A stretch of DNA of 32,702 nt from contig CAMWNR010000013.1 in the NCBI GenBank assembly GCA_947175665.1, positions 1 to 32,702 on the forward strand, written 5' to 3'. Shown piece after piece: positions 7,770 to 14,731 of this stretch. Under the pieces are notes generated by a model that saw only the letters and a list, made by a program, of their open reading frames with translations, made no database searches and was not told where the DNA came from. The position numbers and the translations under genes are program-made. Source of the DNA: an uncultured Porphyromonadaceae bacterium (GTDB lineage: Bacteria; Bacteroidota; Bacteroidia; Bacteroidales; Muribaculaceae). Every line of letters begins with the position of its first letter. Positions within the stretch are counted from its first letter, which is position 1.

Positions 7770-9710
7770 TTACTTGGCAATACGTACTGTACGGCCGTTA
7801 ATTACATATATACCTGCATTGAGCGTGGTAAGTGATTCTGCAGGCGCGTTGAGCAGAAGCGCTTTGCCATCGAGTGTAAATACTGTGTAGTTTTCACTCT
7901 TTTCAAGATCTATCGCCCATACTGCAGATGTATCGGAGATGATATAGATAGCCTTAAGTCCGGGGAAGTTCGGTACGAGACCTGCATCGCTCCAATCTTC
8001 AGAGAATCCCTGATCGAGACCTACAGCCTCAGCGAGTACTTCAAATACATATTCTCCTTTAGCGCTCCAGTCTACATTGCGCAATCCGAATGTAAATGTA
8101 AGCCAGGTTTTGTTGTAACCACCTTTGGGAGTATTGTTTGAAAGCACCTGACCGTCAGGCAATGTAAGTGTTGCACAACGACCATTGTAATCTACAAACT
8201 TCGCATCGGAGAATGTAACCTTGATACCTTCGGAGTCTACATCAAACAGTTCGGCAGCCGACTGATATGTGCCGGGCTCGGGTGAGAGAGTATAACCGGT
8301 GCCGTATACATCTTCTGAGTCATCGTATGCGTATGTGAGGGTCAGACCTTTAAGTACTGTACCGTCTTCAAGGGCAAAGATACCATCGGGAATTTCGAGT
8401 GTGTAGTAGCCGTTGCGACGATAAGTGGGGAATTGAGAGGGATCTACAACTACGCCATTGTTGTCGTATGTTTTCGCCATCAGCATGTACATCATACCCA
8501 TTCCGGAGAAGTCACCTTCGTCACCATAATCTATCGAGGGCGCAGCGCTGATAAAGAGAAGGCCGCTCTCGCTGTCAAGGGGGTTGATAACATTAAGTAC
8601 CTCTACTTCGCCATCTTCGGTAGGTTTGTATGAATACAATATCATATCATTACCACCGACGGTCTTGATAGGCTGATTGAGATAGAATGCCAAAACACCC
8701 ATACCGCTCTGGCCAAATTGAGTTACGGTATTCTTGCGATTTGCTTCGATATCATCAGGTGTGTTTAATATCAATACGTCTGCGAGTTCGCCATATTTTA
8801 CCTGCGATGCTACTGTATACTGTGCAGTGATAGTGCCTACATTGCCGGTACCGGGTTCATCTTCAAATGTAATACCGGGATTCACACATACTTGCTTGTC
8901 ATATACGGTAAGTGTATACTCACCTGCCGGCCAACCACCGTCGGGCTCCGCGAAATTAAATACCAGCGATTTGCTATCGATAGTAGGATATTTTACGGTG
9001 ATATCAACACTACCGTCGGCACTTTTCAGGTTGGCTACATCAGCATCGCAATATGTTACGCTTGATGCTGTGGGAAATTCCAACTCTATGGTAGAGAGCG
9101 ATTCTACTGTAGAACCTGCTTCTGGGTAGAGTACATATTCATAGTTTTCTTCCTGCGATGAACCGCCCTCTACAGTGATTGCTATGGAGAATGCTGCTAC
9201 ATCTTCCTCTTCTACCTGAAAATAGCCGGCCGGGAAACTTAACACATATTCACCTGCTTTGTCGAATTTGGATTTCTGCTCTTCGGTGAGATAGATACCA
9301 AATACACCATCCATACCAAATGCAGGAAAGGCGGGTTCTATGTCAAACACAGGGCTGTTTGCCTCAATAGTAAATAATGTAGTAGGTGCTGACAACGCAT
9401 TTTCAGCATATACGACAGTCACGGGATCAGATGTTGCGTTCATCTCCATTTCAGACTTAAGATTCCATGCAAATTCATTTACTACTGATGCTACGTTTGA
9501 AAGAGTAGTATAGAAATGATCATCGGTAGAACCTTCTGTCAGGTATACAGAGGCCGGAGCCTCACGGGTTCCCAACTGTGCGAAGAAGTCGACATCACCG
9601 GCCTGTACTGCCGGAGCCTCAGCATTACCGGCGATAGAAAAAGTAGCGCCGGCAGCACCTGCTGTCAACAAAAGAGCCAATAAAGACTTTGATAGTAAAG
9701 ATTTTTTCAT
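7770..9710 (-). CDS. Secreted repeat protein with T9SS-like C-terminal tail
   Basis: A 646-aa exported protein. Residues 1-28 are a signal peptide (MKKSLLSKSLLALLLTAGAA then ATFSIAG). The N-terminal part has modules with GEYVLSFPAGYF (near 160) and GEYTLTVYDKQV (near 265); the C-terminal half repeats the architecture of the 387-aa paralogue, with GYYTLEIPDGIFALEDGT and FPDGQV-like segments. The final 45 residues (NYTVFTLDGKALLLNAPAESL…GIYVINGRTVRIAK) are a T9SS-type-A-like sorting tail that shares the stretch LLNAPAE with the 1303-aa protein. No enzyme motif was seen. It has its own terminator and probably its own promoter near 10102, which would give a leader of nearly 390 nt carrying the foldback element. 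Confidence 0.85.
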   Translation of the reverse strand: MKKSLLSKSLLALLLTAGAAGATFSIAGNAEAPAVQAGDVDFFAQLGTREAPASVYLTEGSTDDHFYTTLSNVASVVNEFAWNLKSEMEMNATSDPVTVVYAENALSAPTTLFTIEANSPVFDIEPAFPAFGMDGVFGIYLTEEQKSKFDKAGEYVLSFPAGYFQVEEEDVAAFSIAITVEGGSSQEENYEYVLYPEAGSTVESLSTIELEFPTASSVTYCDADVANLKSADGSVDITVKYPTIDSKSLVFNFAEPDGGWPAGEYTLTVYDKQVCVNPGITFEDEPGTGNVGTITAQYTVASQVKYGELADVLILNTPDDIEANRKNTVTQFGQSGMGVLAFYLNQPIKTVGGNDMILYSYKPTEDGEVEVLNVINPLDSESGLLFISAAPSIDYGDEGDFSGMGMMYMLMAKTYDNNGVVVDPSQFPTYRRNGYYTLEIPDGIFALEDGTVLKGLTLTYAYDDSEDVYGTGYTLSPEPGTYQSAAELFDVDSEGIKVTFSDAKFVDYNGRCATLTLPDGQVLSNNTPKGGYNKTWLTFTFGLRNVDWSAKGEYVFEVLAEAVGLDQGFSEDWSDAGLVPNFPGLKAIYIISDTSAVWAIDLEKSENYTVFTLDGKALLLNAPAESLTTLNAGIYVINGRTVRIAK

Positions 9711-9841
9711 GCGCTATAAAATTTAGTTATTATTGTATTATAGTAATCATTGCTTTATAGAGATAACTCCGTATATAGTACTGATCCTTACCAGCACATA
9801 AGGCATCTATGGATTTGTTGTTGTTATCGTTTAATAGTTGT

Positions 9842-10035
9842 TAAGTAAGTAATTAAAATTAATGTATATATAAAACTTCAATATTTTTGAGATAATTTCC
9901 ATGCGGAGGGAAGGAAGATACTTTGTATCTGATTGACCGACAATTGGAAATTAGCCAAAAAGATTAAGTTTTATTACACAAGATATTCATTTCCACTAAC
10001 TTCCATAATATCGTTTAATTTTCATTACTTACTTA
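9842..10035. repeat. Foldback (MITE-like) element, complete copy 1
   Basis: A 194-bp element with 21-bp terminal inverted repeats that differ at one position (TAAGTAAGTAAT/G then AAAATTAA). Inside, 9871-9901 (TAAAACTT to TTTCCA) and 9945-9973 are inverted copies with few mismatches, and a small hairpin, AGATA (9916) with TATCT (9926), sits near the centre. The whole unit is thus a near palindrome. It encodes no protein. A second copy of the same length is at 30395-30588 and a partial one at 1-41. In the rest of the gap 9711-10313 I see only AT-rich DNA and a possible promoter. Confidence 0.85.
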
Positions 10036-10101
10036 TGGCAAGGCGTAAAATTTATAATAATTATCACACCTTATTAACACAAAAAGCGATTATACACATT
10101 G

Positions 10102-10131
10102 CAAAGTTAACAAATATAATTAATTCCCAAA
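10102..10131 (-). promoter_or_regulatory. Possible promoter for the 646-aa secreted-protein gene
   Basis: Minus strand TTTG (10128-10131), 18 bases, TAACTTTG (10102-10109). Transcription would run leftwards through the foldback element to the gene that starts at 9710. The spacing is one or two bases shorter than usual. Confidence 0.45.
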
Positions 10132-10313
10132 ATTTTTATCAAAAAAACTTCACAATCAATACATCTCCCTCCTCCAACCCCTTCTCTCCTTTATTCCTCA
10201 GCCCATAATTTTCACCAAAACTTCTGCATATTTTAGCATAAATAAGAGCGTTTTGACCTGCTTAGCCGGATTACGGTATATACCTCATTTGATACCAAAC
10301 TTCGGCCTCTAAT

Positions 10314-11384
10314 CTATTGAGGATAAGATATGATTAGAACTTCTTTTGATTTTTTATCACTCAACACATATTTTATATCTTGAGAGAAGCGCAACTCATT
10401 GTATCTTCCTTTGCTTTCCAACAGATGAGTCAAAGATTCAATTGAAGGTATGCCATTTGAACGATATGAAAATACCATGATACTATTTTGAAACTTTTCA
10501 ATTAATTGGTTGAATCCTGCCATAATATTATCCTTATCAGTCCAAATGCTATATTCTCGTTTAAGCCTATGATGCTTACTGTTATAATCAATCAGATTTG
10601 ACCAATTGTCGTAGTTTACCAAACCATTTAGAAAATGGTAAAAATCAGCATAATCAACACCTACGCCTTTTTCATTAATATAGGGAGTGTCTATGTATAC
10701 TAAATCATAGTCGCTATCTATGGTCAAGGCATCTTTTCTTAATACACGACATTTTTTCCCATTATCAAAAACCGCTCGATTTGCCTCTTCAACAAAGGAT
10801 CTGAAATGAGTTTCAAATGGAGTATCCCAGGTCTTTTTATTCCCAAAAGATCGTTTTACGTCAATAAGACGGACATACAAATTTTTCCTATGAAATAAAT
10901 TATAAGGCCTCTTTATTATACAAGATTGAAATAATGCAAACCAAGCAATAGCACGCTTATATTCATTTTCTATCTTTGAAATATTATACCTCACTCTATC
11001 CAGCCAATGGTTTTCTTCATCTGTATAATATATATCCTTAAAATTATCTGCTATAAATGTAGGATAGTCAATATTAGGATGGTTGGCTAATATAAAATCC
11101 ACCTCCGAATGATTTAATAAGGTGGAGTTGTTCTCAATTAAGGCTTTTCCTATAATAGAATTAAAAGGTAATATATCATTGTATGTTACCGACTTGCCTT
11201 GATCTTTTAACTTATAGGCCACACACCCGGTACCACCGAAGGCATCTAAGGCTGTATTAAACGGAATGTCTGAAATTTCATTCCAAATCCAATCTACAAA
11301 TTTTGCCTTACTACCTTGATATCTTGTAGAGGGAAATTTGTTACTTATGGGAATTTCAATTTCCGAAAACAATGAGGGTTGCAT
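10314..11384 (-). CDS. Type II DNA adenine-N6 methyltransferase (partner of EcoRV-like nuclease)
   Basis: A 356-aa D12-class (alpha-order) DNA adenine methyltransferase. RYQGSKAKF (21-29) opens the SAM-binding region, DAFGGTG (47-53) is motif I, and VYIDTPY (229-235) is motif IV, here DTPY instead of the common DPPY. Its start overlaps the nuclease stop by one base (TAATG), so translation is probably coupled. Within the pair its role is to protect host sites from the nuclease; from the partner the site would be GATATC, methylated at adenine. It is not close in sequence to what I recall of M.EcoRV. The gene is clearly AT-richer than its neighbours, suggesting transfer. I see no strong terminator behind it. 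Confidence 0.9.
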   Translation of the reverse strand: MQPSLFSEIEIPISNKFPSTRYQGSKAKFVDWIWNEISDIPFNTALDAFGGTGCVAYKLKDQGKSVTYNDILPFNSIIGKALIENNSTLLNHSEVDFILANHPNIDYPTFIADNFKDIYYTDEENHWLDRVRYNISKIENEYKRAIAWFALFQSCIIKRPYNLFHRKNLYVRLIDVKRSFGNKKTWDTPFETHFRSFVEEANRAVFDNGKKCRVLRKDALTIDSDYDLVYIDTPYINEKGVGVDYADFYHFLNGLVNYDNWSNLIDYNSKHHRLKREYSIWTDKDNIMAGFNQLIEKFQNSIMVFSYRSNGIPSIESLTHLLESKGRYNELRFSQDIKYVLSDKKSKEVLIISYPQ

Positions 11385-12163
11385 TAGTTTAAATTCCTGA
11401 ATTTCTTATAAGATTCCAAATCGTTATAATATGGTTTAGCAAGTTCTGCTTTCTTAGCCATATCCGGTGTCAGATAATTTATCCAATAATCATCAAAAAT
11501 TTCTTCACCTAATTCAGAGAAAACACCGTTGCCTGCAATTAAGTCATCTATCAAAGATATTGATCCTATATTCTTGGTATTACCACTTCCAGGTTTATCT
11601 GTTGCTATTTTCCATTTTTCTTGAACAAAGAATATTATATCTTTAACGACAGATATAATTTCATCAAGATTATCAAGGGTATATAACTTGAATTCATCGG
11701 AAATCTTATCGTTTTCCGTATAAATAAACCCTAATACAATATGTGCTTTATATGAGGAATAGGGATATGTTACATTTTTTAGACTTTGGCGATTGCGGAA
11801 ATATCCTGTATATGCACCGAGTGTCATTCCATTAATTCGCTTCGCTGTTTTGCGATAACTACTTTTAATATCTACAGCAAATAGATTCCCCTCCTTGTCG
11901 ATAAAGGTAATATCGGGATAGTAGTTTTGCTCTTTGGTGAGTTCTAACTGAAGTTCATTGTCCTTGGCAAATATATATAAAAGAGGGAAAATATATAGTT
12001 CAATAATTTTTGAGATAACCTTTGTATCAGTTGATATAGTGTAAATGTGCTTATATATATCTATAAAACCTTTAACCACCCATTGACCGTCTTGGGTTGA
12101 GACAAATGGTGTGAATTCCTTTACAGCATTACTTAATTTTGAGATAAACTCTTCTTTTGTCAT
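11384..12163 (-). CDS. EcoRV-like type II restriction endonuclease
   Basis: A 259-aa PD-(D/E)xK nuclease. The start MTKEEF at 12163 was chosen over an upstream in-frame ATG at 12196 because a consensus promoter lies between them and EcoRV begins near this point. Conserved with EcoRV in order: TDTKVISKIIEL (45-56, Glu55 matching Glu45), EQNYYPD (78-84, Asp84 matching Asp74), VDIK (97-100, matching Asp90 and Lys92), GAYTGYFRN (116-124, R-strand region) and GSGNTKNIGS (192-201), the loop that reads the outer bases in EcoRV. Since the active site and the recognition loop are both kept, GATATC with blunt cleavage is the likely specificity. The nuclease gene precedes the methylase gene, with no controller gene seen. 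Confidence 0.92.
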   Translation of the reverse strand: MTKEEFISKLSNAVKEFTPFVSTQDGQWVVKGFIDIYKHIYTISTDTKVISKIIELYIFPLLYIFAKDNELQLELTKEQNYYPDITFIDKEGNLFAVDIKSSYRKTAKRINGMTLGAYTGYFRNRQSLKNVTYPYSSYKAHIVLGFIYTENDKISDEFKLYTLDNLDEIISVVKDIIFFVQEKWKIATDKPGSGNTKNIGSISLIDDLIAGNGVFSELGEEIFDDYWINYLTPDMAKKAELAKPYYNDLESYKKFRNLN

Positions 12164-12167
12164 AAAG

Positions 12168-12199
12168 CAAAGATACAAATTATAATTGAAATGCACAAA
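12168..12199 (-). promoter_or_regulatory. Promoter of the restriction-modification pair
   Basis: Minus strand TTTG (12196-12199), exactly 20 bases, TATCTTTG (12168-12175), a full match to the Bacteroidetes consensus. Only four bases separate the -7 box from the ATG at 12163, so the mRNA would be leaderless or nearly so. Confidence 0.7.
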
Positions 12200-12274
12200 T
12201 ATATAACGAACTCTTACAATAAGATAATCAAAGTTATCTATAATAAAGCCAATGTGTTATCCGGAAATAAACAG

Positions 12275-12308
12275 AAAAAGAGGAGTCTCGCGATGAGATT
12301 CCTCTTTT
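12275..12308 (-). terminator. Terminator of tRNA-Leu
   Basis: AAAAGAGGAGTCTC (12276-12289) pairs with GAGATTCCTCTTTT (12295-12308) with one wobble. T runs flank both sides on the respective strands. It starts four bases beyond the tRNA 3' end and insulates the restriction-modification genes. Confidence 0.85.
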
Positions 12309-12311
12309 CAG

Positions 12312-12393
12312 TACCCTGAGCCGGGATCGAACCGGCACGGATTGCTCCACTGGTGTTTGAGACCAGCGCGTCTACCTATTCCGCCATCAGGGC
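12312..12393 (-). tRNA. tRNA-Leu (anticodon CAA)
   Basis: Minus strand: acceptor GCCCTGA with TCAGGGT, anticodon arm CTGGT, loop CTCAAAC, ACCAG giving CAA, a long class II variable arm, and T arm GCCGG, loop TTCGATC, CCGGC. CCA is not encoded. The AT-rich restriction-modification patch begins just beyond its 3' side, a usual place for acquired DNA, but I found no repeated tRNA fragment marking an attachment site. Confidence 0.95.
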
Positions 12394-12408
12394 TTCCTTA
12401 ATTGATTG

Positions 12409-12440
12409 CAAATTTAATATCTTTTTTTCATTCTACCAAA
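12409..12440 (-). promoter_or_regulatory. Promoter of tRNA-Leu
   Basis: Minus strand TTTG (12437-12440), 20 bases, TAAATTTG (12409-12416). The -7 box, TAAATTTGCA, is the same as the one ahead of tRNA-Pro. Confidence 0.8.
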
Positions 12441-12489
12441 TTTTCTGTCAATTCCGGATATTTTCTTTTCTTAGCGGTGATTTCCGCTA

Positions 12490-13968
12490 TCAGTCTTCGT
12501 ATTCTATCTTGGCTTTTCTGAGCACTCTCCAGCAACCGTCTTCAAATATTGCGGTGCCTGCCGATAGCGTGCGTATCGACGTTGCATCTTCCGTATCTTC
12601 TATATCAGCCGCTACGCAACCTCCGGCCAGATAGTGCTGGGGATTTTCCAATCCCATCTCTATCGCAGATGTGCGTTGCAGTACCCTATATGTGCCGGTA
12701 TAGCCGTCCTGGGTCATAAGCACGTACATCGATTTTCCATCTACCGGTTGTCGATCGGCTCGCACGAAGAGACCTTTGTTGTTTACTCTTCCTAAATAGA
12801 TTTCATTCGGTTCTGCTGTCTTACGCTGTACCTGTCGATTATCTGCTTCTGACACCTCTCGCTCGATACGTTCGGAGGCTGTCTGAGCGGTACGCCCTGA
12901 GGCCACCGATGCAGAAGTTACGGCCGATGCGGCTTTTAATCGCCCTCTAAGTGCCTCTACCTCACGACGCGCTGAGGTAAGATCACTGTTAAGTCGACCA
13001 TTCTCTTCTCCTAAACGAAGACACTCTTCACGCAGTCCGTGTATCTCGCGATGCAGTCCGGCTATCTCTTCCTCTTTATTTGCGAGCGAGCGGGCATACT
13101 TTTCGCGAAGATCTGATTCCGATTTTATACGTGGAGCGACAACCACTGTTTCCTCCTCTTCTATCACCGGCATTACCGCTGCCTCCTTCTTACGATTTAA
13201 GCCTCTCTTCGCACCCGTGACGTCATTCTCAGCAGCCTCATCTTCATCTTCTTTAGGACGTTGCTGCATAGTCTTGGAGGCAAAGATCACAAGCCATATC
13301 ACCACGCCGACGAGCAGAATCAATACTATTACATAGATCCACGTAGAGTTGCTTTCTTTCTTCTCTTCGCTCTTGGATTTAGGTGCGGCATCAGATGTTG
13401 CGGCCAGAGAGTCTTCGAGTTGCACGGCATCTTCCATCACCTGCTCTCCTGAAGGCAACACAGGGTTCTGATTTGCCACGTCATCACCTTCGGGGGTAGA
13501 TGAAGGGAGTTCGGGGGCAGGCATCTCAGCGGTCGCAGTGGGTGCCGCTGCTTCGGGGGCAGGGGCACTCACTTTCATCTCAGAGAGTTTCTTTTTCACC
13601 CTACTGCGGGCGATTACGCCATTCTCATCCAGACCCGGAGATTTAAAGAATGTCACTGACCAATATTCCACCAGTTTATCCTTATCCCATGCGGAATAAT
13701 CCGACGGGGTCTTAACTGCCTTGAAGGCTTTGAGATTCTCCTTCTCTTTAGCCTTTAGGGATTTTTCAAGTTGGTCGAGGGTTGCAGGTTTGATTTCTTC
13801 GAGATATCCGGAGCCGTTGTTGGCGTAACGCAGATACCACAGGGCGGTTGTAGCCTTGGCCTGCTCCATCTCCTGAGTGGTCACACCATACATAGGGAGA
13901 CTGACGGCAACGATTATCATTGCCGTCAGCATACCTGCAAGTCGACTTATGCGTCGGTTTATTTTCAT
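12490..13968 (-). CDS. Membrane protein with periplasmic and coiled-coil parts, unknown function
   Basis: A 492-aa protein I do not recognise. An N-terminal signal sequence (about 1-28, MLTAMIIVAVSLPMYG) is followed by a charged domain, an Ala/Pro/Glu-rich linker (about 135-200), a single membrane segment near 211-231 (TWIYVIVLILLVGVVIWLV) and a cytosolic acidic/lysine stretch. A coiled coil of about 280-345 follows (LREKYARSLANKEEEIAGL and so on). The C-terminal 100 residues look like a compact domain (EIYLGRVNNKGLF, YVLMTQDGYTGTYRVL). The topology suggests a transmembrane link between the periplasm and a cytosolic domain. It follows the YebC-family gene by one base and is probably in one transcript with it and pheT. 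Confidence 0.8.
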   Translation of the reverse strand: MKINRRISRLAGMLTAMIIVAVSLPMYGVTTQEMEQAKATTALWYLRYANNGSGYLEEIKPATLDQLEKSLKAKEKENLKAFKAVKTPSDYSAWDKDKLVEYWSVTFFKSPGLDENGVIARSRVKKKLSEMKVSAPAPEAAAPTATAEMPAPELPSSTPEGDDVANQNPVLPSGEQVMEDAVQLEDSLAATSDAAPKSKSEEKKESNSTWIYVIVLILLVGVVIWLVIFASKTMQQRPKEDEDEAAENDVTGAKRGLNRKKEAAVMPVIEEEETVVVAPRIKSESDLREKYARSLANKEEEIAGLHREIHGLREECLRLGEENGRLNSDLTSARREVEALRGRLKAASAVTSASVASGRTAQTASERIEREVSEADNRQVQRKTAEPNEIYLGRVNNKGLFVRADRQPVDGKSMYVLMTQDGYTGTYRVLQRTSAIEMGLENPQHYLAGGCVAADIEDTEDATSIRTLSAGTAIFEDGCWRVLRKAKIEYED

Positions 13969-13969
13969 T

Positions 13970-14689
13970 TTATTCCTCTTCTTCCTTCATATTGTGGAAT
14001 ACATTCTGCACATCCTCGTCGTCTTCAAATTTTTCGAGGAGTTTTTCGAGCGCCTCACGCTGTTCGGGGGTTACCTCTTTATAATCGGTAGGTATGCGCT
14101 CAAACTCGGCAGATACTATCTCGGCACCGCTCTCTTCGAGAAATTTCTGGAGATTTGCAAACTGGTCAAATGCACCATAGATGAGCCATTCTTCTTCGTC
14201 GGCTTCGAGTTCGGCCTCAAAGTCCATCAGGGCGAGTTCAAATTCGTCATGGTCGGTACCCTCGGCGGGTTTGATGTGAAATACACTCTTGTGGTCGAAG
14301 AGGAATGAGAGCGAACCCTGTGTGCCGAGGCTGCCTCCGTGTTTGTTGAAGTATGAGCGCACATTTGCCACTGTACGCTGATTATTGTCGGTAGCGGTTT
14401 CTACTACAATAGCGATACCGAAGGGTCCGTATCCTTCATATACAATCTCCTTGTAGTCTGACGCATCTTTATCGGTAGCCTTCTTGATAGCGCGTTCTAC
14501 GGTATCTTTGGGCATATTGGCAGCCTTGGCGTTCTGCATGAGTACGCGCAGACGGGGGTTCATCTGCGGATCTGCACCACCGGCTTTTACCGCCATTGTT
14601 ATTTCTTTACCGATACGCGTAAATGTACGCGACATATTGCCCCAACGTTTCAGTTTGCGGGCTTTGCGATATTCAAATGCTCTTCCCAT
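13970..14689 (-). CDS. YebC/TACO1-family regulatory protein
   Basis: A 239-aa cytosolic protein of the YebC/PmpR family, known as transcription regulators and, in some members, as factors that help ribosomes through difficult stretches such as polyproline. Family hallmarks are MGRAFEYRKARK at the N terminus (usually MAGHSKWxNIKHRK), GGADPxxNPRLR, NMPKDTVERAIKKA, YEGYGPFGIAIVVE and TDNNQRTVANVR. It lies 42 nt behind pheT and one base ahead of the 492-aa membrane protein on the same strand. Length is normal for the family and nothing is truncated. Confidence 0.93.
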   Translation of the reverse strand: MGRAFEYRKARKLKRWGNMSRTFTRIGKEITMAVKAGGADPQMNPRLRVLMQNAKAANMPKDTVERAIKKATDKDASDYKEIVYEGYGPFGIAIVVETATDNNQRTVANVRSYFNKHGGSLGTQGSLSFLFDHKSVFHIKPAEGTDHDEFELALMDFEAELEADEEEWLIYGAFDQFANLQKFLEESGAEIVSAEFERIPTDYKEVTPEQREALEKLLEKFEDDEDVQNVFHNMKEEEE

Positions 14690-14731
14690 TTTTATTTTTT
14701 GGTATGTTTTTTAGTTTCTTTAATTTTCTGA

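Noticed and set aside
9842-10035. Phase-variable invertible promoter as the sole explanation of the foldback element
   Set aside because: Length and inverted ends fit, but both copies have the same orientation, no good -33 box is present inside, and the inner palindrome and insertion at the dusB stop fit a mobile foldback unit better; left as an alternative.
9933-10208. Open frame of 91 codons on the + strand
   Set aside because: It covers half of the foldback element and AT-rich flank, has no family resemblance and low-complexity composition.
12312-12393. tRNA-Leu as an attachment site for an integrative island
   Set aside because: AT-rich genes lie on its 3' side, but no repeated tRNA fragment and no integrase gene were seen.
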